Shown piece after piece: positions 10,796 through 20,700 of a stretch of DNA of 64,000 nt (its first letter is position 1; every line of letters starts with the position of its first letter). A model generated the notes under the pieces. It was not told the origin of the DNA. It saw only the letters and a list, made by a program, of their open reading frames with translations, and did no database searches. Made by a program: the position numbers and the translations under genes. Origin of the DNA: Allodiplogaster sudhausi (lineage: Eukaryota > Nematoda > Chromadorea > Rhabditida > Diplogasteridae); NCBI GenBank assembly GCA_945643635.1, contig CALZFC010000013.1:1132501-1196500 (forward strand), given 5' to 3'.

Positions 10796-11933
10796 AAAAG
10801 TTTTCATGTGTACGAGAGAGAAATAAAGTAGCAATGTGTTTCTTTGCATATGGCAGACAAAGATCTTTGTTGTTTTTGGTGTCCGAATACTGAAAAAAAG
10901 ATGCTATTTGAGAAGAAGCTTTTTGAAGACCTCCAGCAAAGACGAGTATTACCTTTTGATGTTGTTTAATTTTTGATAGATAAATAATCCATATTCTAGT
11001 GATGGAAAGTGTAATATTAACTTGGTTATTTATGTAATATATTATATATTAAATAGAGTATATTTATTTAGGTTACCGAATTTTGTATGAGTCATATGCA
11101 GCGACTTCTGGAAGACGTCAAGAAAACATTTAACTACTCCATGTTTTCTTTTTCTTTTACGTTATTCTTCTCTTCTTCTTTCTTTCCGATCATATTGAAG
11201 CTATTTGTATATCTCTCTTTCTTTTTTTTATTTACTTAAATATATATAATTTATTATTACAAGCTGTAATGCAATTCCGACCATATTTTTGTCCATCTAT
11301 TATTTTCCCTTTTTTAAATATTAATAATACAATTTTTTTTTAATTATGTTTTTTTTTTTTAAATTTTTTAATTACGATCCGGAGTCGATGGAATACGGCA
11401 AGCTGGTCAGTGTTCGCTCCCCCCTCTCTCTCTCTGTCTCTATTTCTCTCACGCCCTCTCTCTCTGTCATTCTGCTTCTCTCTAAAAGTGTGCCGTGCTC
11501 TCTCTCTAACGTTGCCGTTCTCTCCCGAAATTTTATACCATTTTTAAAGGTTATTTTTGATACGAATTGACTTACAATTAGTGGTTCTGTTTCTCTCTGT
11601 CTCTGCTTCGCTCTCTTTCTCTGTTTCTCTCTCTCTCACTCTGTCTAGTTGTCTTATCCCTTTTTCTCTCCGCAGGTCAAGATTGGTTGCGGCGGCGGCG
11701 ACAAGAAGCAAGGCGAACGCGATGCCTTCTACGCCTCTCGCGTCGATGTCAAAGACATCGTAAGCATTCCGGAAACGAAGCAAGGCGCCAGGTGTGGTCC
11801 TTTCTTGACGGGCCGATCGATCGATACTGCCAATGCTCGCGCGCTCTCCAACCTGTACAAGGACGAACATTCATACTCGCGCGTTCGCCCGAAATCGATC
11901 GATAAATCGGCGAATGTTTTGAAAAAGTCTTGA

Positions 11934-13132
11934 TTGTCTACATGAAGATTGCTATATCCATCGTGTACACGATTCTATTAGGAATGCAGTTGCGCTAGCC
12001 AATAGGTCTGTTGATTAATTTGTGATTGCCTACGGTGCGAGTACTTATTCATCGTGTACACTGTTCTACTAGTATTCTACTAGTTGCGCTAGCCCATATC
12101 CCGTTGATTGATTAATTTATTTTATGCCTTTTTCTACGGACAAATTGAAGCACAGTCAGACTATTCACGCTGAATTCTGTCGTGTTTGCTTGCGGATTTC
12201 TTTAAGAAATCAATTTCTGGTTGATTCAAACAGCTAAAGTGTTGGAATTTGCATATTCGAATAGATTTATTTTGCTTGTTTGATCTGTAGGTCAAAAAAG
12301 GATAAGTCAAACCATCAAAACGAATCTATGGAACAAGCAAATTTGTTTCTATTTTCTCTTCGTTCGTCTTTGTATCAACAATATTAATTCATTGTACCGA
12401 GAACCTCTTTTAGAATGCGCTGCGCTGTTTTGTTGCTGCGGTAGATCTCCTAATTCGGTTTGTAGATTGCGGGCATGCTCGGTTTTCCTGCCCATGCTTT
12501 TGCAAGCATTCGACCATTACGCCTTCCCCCCCCCCTACCTCGAATTATGGAAGCCGCTTTAAGATCGAGTTCTGTTAAATTGATGCTACAGTATATTTTA
12601 TCGTGATGCCCTCACAGTTTTGTTATTTTACAAGCGTTTTTCATTTTTTTTGAAGTGCAGAAAATAAAATCCTCTTTATTATTATTTTCAAACGCAGAAA
12701 AAATTTTATGGGCAAAGTTGTATGTGATTATTTGAGTAAGACGCAATTATTTAAATTAAAGGGGTCATCAGAGGTAAGATGACCGAAAGAATTGATGAGC
12801 GAGATGAATAGATGAACGGGATGAATAGATGAATGGGATGAATGTTACAAATTATCGACGGTTAGTGGGCCGTGAATAACACGGTAGTGTAGTAGTGTCG
12901 CTGACCCGCGGTAACAAGCGCACCAAATTTAATCTCGCCTTTCAATCCTTCTCTTCATTTTGCTGACATTTTGGCTGTGTATGCTATGTGTATTCGGTTA
13001 TCTATTGCAAAAGTGAGAAGTTCTATAACTTTAACGACGCATCTCGCTTTAATATATGCAAATTCTTCGTGTTGCCTTTGTGATATAGTCATATTGCCTC
13101 GGTTTTTTGCTTGGCTCACGGAGCGACGAAAG
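11934..13132. other. Spacer between copies B and C
   Basis: No gene is seen. The first half repeats the conserved 3' flank of the family. The second half (12750-13130) holds GATGAATAGATGAACGGGATGAA-like short repeats, a CCCGCGGTAACAA block (about 12905) and a block leading up to the start codon, all of which recur before copy D (24290-24687). Confidence 0.6.
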
Positions 13133-13567
13133 ATGGGAGACCTTCCGGCGGCAGACGTCGACTTACGCTTTTTGCTGTGGGACGACCAGATTCGCATACT
13201 TCGCAGAGAGTCGCAAAAGTGGCATCGAATGGTTCGAACTTTCTACTTTTCTTCTTTTCTCTCTTTCTCCATCCTTGATACCTCTAATTTCTGACACAAT
13301 CTGACACCAAGATTGAACGAATACTGCAGCAACTCGTTGTTCTGAGTGAGAAAAAATGATATGGGACGGTTTCTTTGAACAAAATAATTGCTCTTGCCAT
13401 TGTGTCCAGAAAAAAAAGCGCGAATTCATTCATGACTTTTTGCGATCTTTTAATAGGTGGCTGCTACACTGAATTCATCGACATCTTCTCCAGCCAAGCA
13501 GCTCATCGCAGGCATGGCGGTCCTGTGCGGCTCCATCGCTAGGAATAACGTTTCTTCCTCGGTTAGG

Positions 13568-13636
<69 letters not shown>

Positions 13637-14098
13637 TACTATTGTTATGATTATTCGGTACTATTTCGGTACTCCTGCCCCAAGACCACAAATTTTTTCA
13701 AAAAAATTTTTTTGAAAAAATTTGTGGTCTTGTGGCAGGAGTACCGAAATAGTACCGATTATTCTTAGTTGTTTTACTTGTTTATTTTCTGAATATCATT
13801 TAAAAGTGGCCATATGCGCGAAAGAAAAATACTGTAGCAATTTCTTACATACGGTCGGAATAGGTTTTTGTTGTTGTTTGGTATTCAAATACAATGAAGA
13901 ATGGGAACAAAAAAGGAGCTTTTAGGAGACATCAAACAAAGAAGTCGTGGTGTTGTATAATTTAGCTTGAGCTAACATCTATATTATAGTGATGGAGAAG
14001 ACTGTTATATAATTTTGGTTGTTTTTATTGCTTAAATTTGACGCATGATTCAATTTCATTAATAATAACATTATATGTATATAATGTTAATATTATTG

Positions 14099-14147
<49 letters not shown>

Positions 14148-14665
14148 ATTGTTAACGTATTCAGGAAACCGAAGTTTGCATGACTCATATGCAGCGACTT
14201 CTCGAAGATCTCGAGAAGAAGTTTGACTACTCCATTCGTATGTTTTCGTTTTCCTTCTTCTTTCTTTCCCGTCTCAGATTGAATTTGTTCTCATGTCTTT
14301 CTTTTTTTATTTACTTAATGATATAATTAATTATTATGAACGCATAATATGCCGTGTGTACAGTCAATAAGTTTCATATTTCACATTTATTTATGATTTG
14401 TATCCTTTTTTCCTGAGTATTCCGGTGAAGTCTGCTCTCTTTTTGTTATGAAAAATTAATTATTTTTTTCAATTATATTAATTAAGCATTAAAAATACTT
14501 AGTTTTTACATGTTACATTTTACAGGTGACATCATCCTTGTCTCGTTCGCAAAGTTCGTGCTTGCCTTCTTCTCCTGCGTCCTCGTAAAGGGGCCAAATC
14601 TCAAATCAAGGCTCGCGGCCCTTCGAAACAATCCGGAGACGATGGAATACGGCAGGCTTGTCAGT

Positions 14666-14706
<41 letters not shown>

Positions 14707-17700
14707 TCCAGACTAAATAAAATATTTTAAAGTCGTATATTATAATTTTAAAAGATTTTATTTAACATGAATTGTCTTTGTGGTTATAATCTTGCGCACC
14801 TCGTCTAAAGGTGGCATAGGCAGCCATCAAATGCTTCTCAACTTCCAATTATAAAGTCGCGTTTTCTTACGTCTCACACTTTTCTCCCTCTCTTTCTCTC
14901 TCGCTCGCTCTCTCTCTCGCTCCATCTCGTTCTTCAGTTTTGCTATCCCTTTATCTATGCAGGTCATGTTCATATGCTCAAGTCGACAGCGTTCTGATGA
15001 CCAGCTTATCCACCGCATCACGGCTTGTCTCTTCGAGTCCGCGCAGATGTCACCGTTTGATAAGGTTTGCGATTCGCTTATTGTTAGAACGCGTCTTTTG
15101 GGCTTGGGCTTTGCCAAAAGGCTTCTTTTGACCAAGCCTTTTCTTATATATAGTGTTGTTTAGTGATTGGTATACTGTTTCATTTGTTTTTTTTCTTAAA
15201 TGTAAACTGCTTCCTTTGTTATTCACAGAGAATCAACCTGAACTCCGTCATTGCCCTTCTTCATGAGCAAGTGCGCGCCGAGCACCCGACACTGTTCGCG
15301 TTTGCGAGACTATTCATCGTGGCCTGCGATGTCGCACTCATGGAATCCCCTATAATCAGAACATCGAAAACGTCCGCAGTGGCGAGCGGGCGGCTAACGG
15401 TGAGCAGTCTAAGAGAAACGGAATATGAGAAAGTAAGAAAAGTACTTTTGGGAGATTGTAAAAAAAATAAAACAATTTTTTTCAACCGATAGCGCGAAAA
15501 TATTTTTTTTCCATTGAAAGCACCTCATCTCCGCAGTCAGAATCCCTAGACGTGATTATTGTATAATTTTAAGAGGAATTCACTTTAATTTGTTTGCGTT
15601 TTGTTTTTATTACTTTTGTTAATTTCTTTTTCCATTTAATTTCTGATTACTTTTTTTAAGAAAAGCACCTCATCTGCACAGCCAAAAGTGAAAGAAGAAA
15701 TGGATGACGTACCGCTGGCTTCTACAGCCATTACGCCGTCAGCACTCGAGATCAAGATGGATGATGATCATGTCAAGTTTGAGCCAGATTGTGAGACGGA
15801 CGACACATCCTGGAATAATACTGCCGGTGAGAAATAATTAGTTGCCTTTCCTTTTTTTCTGCCAGATTTTTCTTAGTTATATTAAAAAAAAAACGATACA
15901 TTGTATGTACGGCTATATGTGAGGGAAAAATAATTAATTGACGAAAAAAGGTTAGTTTTGCGAAGAAGGGCGTATATTAACTTGGCATCAAACTCAACCG
16001 TTATTTACTTGGATTTTCCTGATGATTGTCGTTGCATCTCTCTGAATCGCATGCTTTCTCGCTCTTCTGTCTCAGGCAAAAGGGCGCGAATTAAAATGTG
16101 AGTTTTCGGCTCCTTTAAATAAATGCTTCAGGGATCCTCTACCAAGGCGAGCCGGTCGTAGTCGGCGAAACACAAGACGAGTCTGGTGGGGAAGAACAAC
16201 TCTTGGATGACGTGATGGAAGGAGAGACCTCTTGTTCAGCCGCATTCTTTTCAAGAGTGACTCTCAGAAAAGGTCAGGAAAAAACCTATCTTTCTTTATC
16301 TTATAAAAAAAAACTATTTTACATATTTTTATTTTAAGTATAAGGTAGCTTATGAAGTTTTCAGAGTTGCTTCTTTATGCTGGTCGGCCTTTAGCTTCAG
16401 ATTATTGGTTTCCTTGATCCACTAATGAGCGAAAAAAAAAATCACCCTGGTAGCATACATTGGCGTGCTGGTCAAAATAATTTATTTCTTTGATATTCGG
16501 GTGTATAACAATCTACCCGAATATCAGAGAAAAAATTATTTTGTCCTGCTCGCCAATGTATGCTACAAGCGTGATTTGAGTTATTGATTTCTTTCTCGCT
16601 CATTAATGGTTCAATATAATCAATACTCTGAAATTTAAGGCCTTCTAACATAAGTAATTCTGAAAATTTCATAAGCTGTCTTCTAGAATGGTATCCTTTC
16701 CAGATACCTTGGACATGACGAAGGAAGAAGCAGGACATGGCCAAGAAAGGGTTTATCAGCGGGATGACGAGAACGGCAGCGGTAACTGCTCATTCGAGAC
16801 GTCTGATGAGAGCAAGGACATGCCACTTCTTCGGAATAGAACGGTTAGCAGCAGCACTACAGAGATCATAGTTACACTACATATTCCACAACACATTTCC
16901 CAACCAGTGTTTAAGTACCATCTAGCCTAAGAGATTTTAGGAAGAATCCTCCAACGAAAATCCGAAGTTAGCAGCCTCTTTTACGTTATAATATGCCTAA
17001 AATCGGGTAGTTGTGAGTTCTTTTATATAACTTTCAGGAGGGTTCCAACTTGTCCATGCATATTTTTCGGGAGGGTTCCTGACAAATGCGAGACCTATTT
17101 AAACACAGGACCGTGTCAGTATTGCAAATTCGGTATAGCCCGAGGTGACGCTTCCGAAGCGTCGTGAAATCTACGACATTTGAGCAGCGAGTATACATTC
17201 GAGCAACGATAATATGAGCAACATGCTAACTCTTGTCCTCTGGTATAAGGGGGCCTATGAGACCGAATGGGTCCCGCCTACGACATTTGAGCAACGGCCT
17301 AAATCTTTTTTTTCCTGGCATAATTAGCCTACGAGACCCAGTCGGTCCCGCGTACGACATTTGAGGAACGAGAAAAACTAGCAAATATCTTTATCTCTCG
17401 TATAAGGAAGGTATATGAGACCATTGAGGTCATGCTGCCTGCACCTACCGCATTTTAGCAACGGTCTTATTTATGTTGATTTCTTATGTAGAAAAATCTT
17501 TTGCTGGTATGTGAGAGGAACGTGTACATGACCTGAGAATAGTATGCCGAAGGCGGATACCATTCTCTTTTGATATTATCTCTAGGTCAAGTTTCATTCC
17601 CGAATTAATGAGGTTAACCTAGTATAATAGGCGCGATGCATTTGACTACGTTATCTGGTAAGTACTTCCGAAACGTGCCATAAGAATTTCCTTTAACCTC

Positions 17701-20700
17701 CGACAATTTTAAGCCATTTATCTTCGTTATTTTTGCGTTACCTTACTTGCTTATAGGCGCAATGCATTTGACTACGTTATCTGGTAAGTACTTCCGAAAC
17801 GTGCCATAAGAATTTCCTTTAACCTCCGACAATTTTAAGCCATTTATCTTCGTTATTTTTGCGTTACCTTACTTGCTTACTTGGAATATTCCCTTTAAAA
17901 TTTCAGTTTCCGCTTTCACAGCCTCCTCGCACGGCTTCTTGCAACCCTCTCAATGGCTACACACCCGGACCCTCCAGGTTTCAGAATATGGATACTGTTA
18001 TTTTAGGGGCTATTCTACATGGCCTATATTTCCCTAGAAGCAAAAAAAATTAGCTCGAAATACTTTGAAACAATTGCCCGCTACCGACTAAGATATCACT
18101 TATTTATATGGTAAAGAAAGAGTGGAAAACATTTCAGGCTCCCAAGTTCCACAATTCGCTCAATTCGAGGAATGAAGCTTCTATACGACGACGAGGGATA
18201 CGAATATAGGAGGTCCCATGTAAACAGAGAAGGACAACAGCTTTGGAGGTTTGTCCATTGGCCTGTTTATTTACCAAAACTACATTTCTTTTGATATTTT
18301 CTACACTTGCTTTACTGAAGTATTGTTCTTACCATTGTTAAAAACCCTGGGAACCAAATATTCAAATTTTTGGTACGGCGATAAAAGAGGTCATAGAAGT
18401 TTCGGAATAAAAAAATAAATAGATAAATCGGAATAGAAAAGTTATAACCCTTGAAAGTTCTATAAAAATTTCACCTCTTGTGAAATGACGGTATGGTAAC
18501 AGTTTTGGGATATATTTCAGTGTTGTACTTTTGTGTTCTTTTTTATCACAGCTTTTTCGACTTTTTAGAGTGCGTGTTGCGCTCACAACCATTTTCAAGC
18601 GGTATCAGAAAGGTTGTGTACTTTCCAAGTGCAACGTTTAAATTTTCAATTTTTTAAAATGTTTGCTTGTATATCCTCATGTATTAACGTCGATTCAATG
18701 CCGAGTTGGCTATAGCGGGCGCTGCCAAATGGGCCAAGCGGATATCTCGCTACAGAAAACCATGGTGCTCAGAGCTTGCTCGAACCAGAGGTTATAGGTC
18801 AAGCATGACGTTGGCAATGCCAAAAAAAAACGTTATTACGCACCAAGCGGTTTTGGGAGATACCGGCGATTTCCGGTCTTCGTGCTTGATCGTCTGCTCT
18901 TTGAGCAAACAATGAGCAGCACGCAGTTTGTTGCGCTGTCGCATTCATTTTTGAGTGTCCCAGGTTCGAACCTCAAGCAGTCCAAATGTTTCGCTGTAGT
19001 TTTTGAACGACAAGTATTCCAAAACGTTTTCGGTGAACCAAAAATTAAAATATTTGGTTTCCAGGCTTTCTGACCATTTCCTTGAATGACAAATTTCTAT
19101 AAGACCGAGTATGGCTTCTCTTGATGAAACATTTTGCATTGTATCAGATGTAATACGAGGAAGTGCAAAGGGAAGGCTAAAGAAGAAGAAGGATCCGTCG
19201 TTGTCTACGCCGAACACTTCCCGCGCCATCTTCCTCCGGACTTCAGCCAAGAAGTAGGTTTTCTTTTAATCTGTTGACTTTTAGATATCACTAAAATTTC
19301 TAATTTTAAGAAATTTCAAGAACAGAACGATTGCAGACCATTTTTTGAACTTGAATTGTTGGTTTCTTAAACTTATTAATATAGTAATGTTTGATGAATG
19401 CATAACTGTATACCCTATATCAATGCATTAACCAAGGGGCGGAGACTACCAGATGCAATACGTTTTCATTTTTAATATAACTGAAGCAATGCTTCATTTT
19501 GAGTGACTTCATCAGGTCTTAATTGTCTGTACTGACTTATACTTCTCAGAGCCATTTTAATTTTGTAGATTCGGATGGTGAAGACGTCGGCTAAAGCCCA
19601 GAGACTGCAAGGTGCCTCAGTCGCGCAAGTAGTATCCCGTCATGTCCATCAAGCTGCTGACCATCTCAAGCCATTCCTGAACGCTTCTGCACTCAAGAGG
19701 ACAATACGACGCGCCTCCAACACTCTCGCGCGAGACTGGCCAGCACCGATCGATGAGAATAAGTTCGGTGAGCAATTCCTCAATATAATTTTTTTTACAG
19801 TTATGGAAAATTCCGATTATCAACTATCCAAAGGTGGCGGTTTCGTTTTTTAACAGCTGTGTGACTTTAAACATTTCAGATGAGGTTTTTCTGCGCGTCG
19901 ACAATTGTGCTTCATATCAGCAGGGCGACCCCCGAGCGCTCAAGATTTTCGCTACTGCTCATGGAGTGCAGATTCTAAATGCGGTTGGTCGCTAATATCT
20001 TCCCCGCATAAGATACGATTTATACTTTATCAATTCAGAATCTGGACTGGTTTGCTGACGCAACATTCCGCGAGGCTCCTTATGGCTTTTCGCAAGTGCT
20101 CGTCATTGGTGTTAAGGTAAAAGCTATCCATATTTCCACCATCAGATATTTCAATTGCTTTTACCGTACAGGATGCTCATATCTTCACGCCGTGCCTGTA
20201 CGCCTTTCTCTCCGACAAGTCGGCCATTGCTTACACAGCTGTGTACAAATGGATGAATCAAGCTGGTATTGCACAGCCACTCACTTGTCAGCAAGGTTCG
20301 GCCATTCTTATGCTTTAGGTGAATGTGAGAATCAGATTTTTTTTACAGAAAATGTAGTTCTTAAGCTTTTTAGATTTCGAGCCGGAACTGATAATAGCAC
20401 TGCACGCAGTTTTCCCGCGAGTGTCCATTCAATTGTGTGCCTTCCATTTCTTCAATTCGGTCTACCAGCACATCCAGGTTCCAGCGTTTGGATTCAGACT
20501 TTTCGGGATTCAGACTTGACCTTTGATTTGTTCCTACTTTCCTCAATAATTTCATCCAACTTAGCTATGGACATCACTGAAAGGAGACATGAAATTAATT
20601 TGTGAGTCCCACAATCACACAGCGTTTTGCATAGTAGCATCAGGTTATCTTTCCGTGGCCGTTAAATGCTTCAAAAATCAGTTCATTTTATTTTGGTGCG

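Larger units (their letters stand above)
6280..11933 (+). pseudogene. Tandem family copy B, disrupted pseudogene
   Basis: Recognisable remnants are exon 1 (to 6389; VDLRFLSWNDRIRIL then ESQKSYRM), exon 2 (split at 6773/10544, ending 10641), exon 3 (11072-11143), a short 3' piece of exon 4 (about 11374-11405, PESMEYGKL) and the last part of exon 11 (11676-11933, with DAFYASRVDV and DEHSYSR). The defects are independent. There is no in-frame ATG before exon 1, with an upstream TAA instead. An LTR retroelement sits inside exon 2. Five bases carrying the exon 3 donor are missing (TCCATG instead of TCCATTCGTATG). The bulk of exon 4 and exons 5-10 have been lost, so exon 4 now leads directly to the final exon. 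Transcription could still occur but no full-length product is possible. Confidence 0.85.

Noticed and set aside
18706..18915. Small protein-coding exon MAIAGAAKWAKR...
   Set aside because: It lies in the intron between the two FLYWCH exons and overlaps tRNA-like repeat sequence.
20096..20605. 169-codon plus-strand open frame in the MULE
   Set aside because: It is in another frame across real transposase exons and introns; the spliced MULE frame explains the region.
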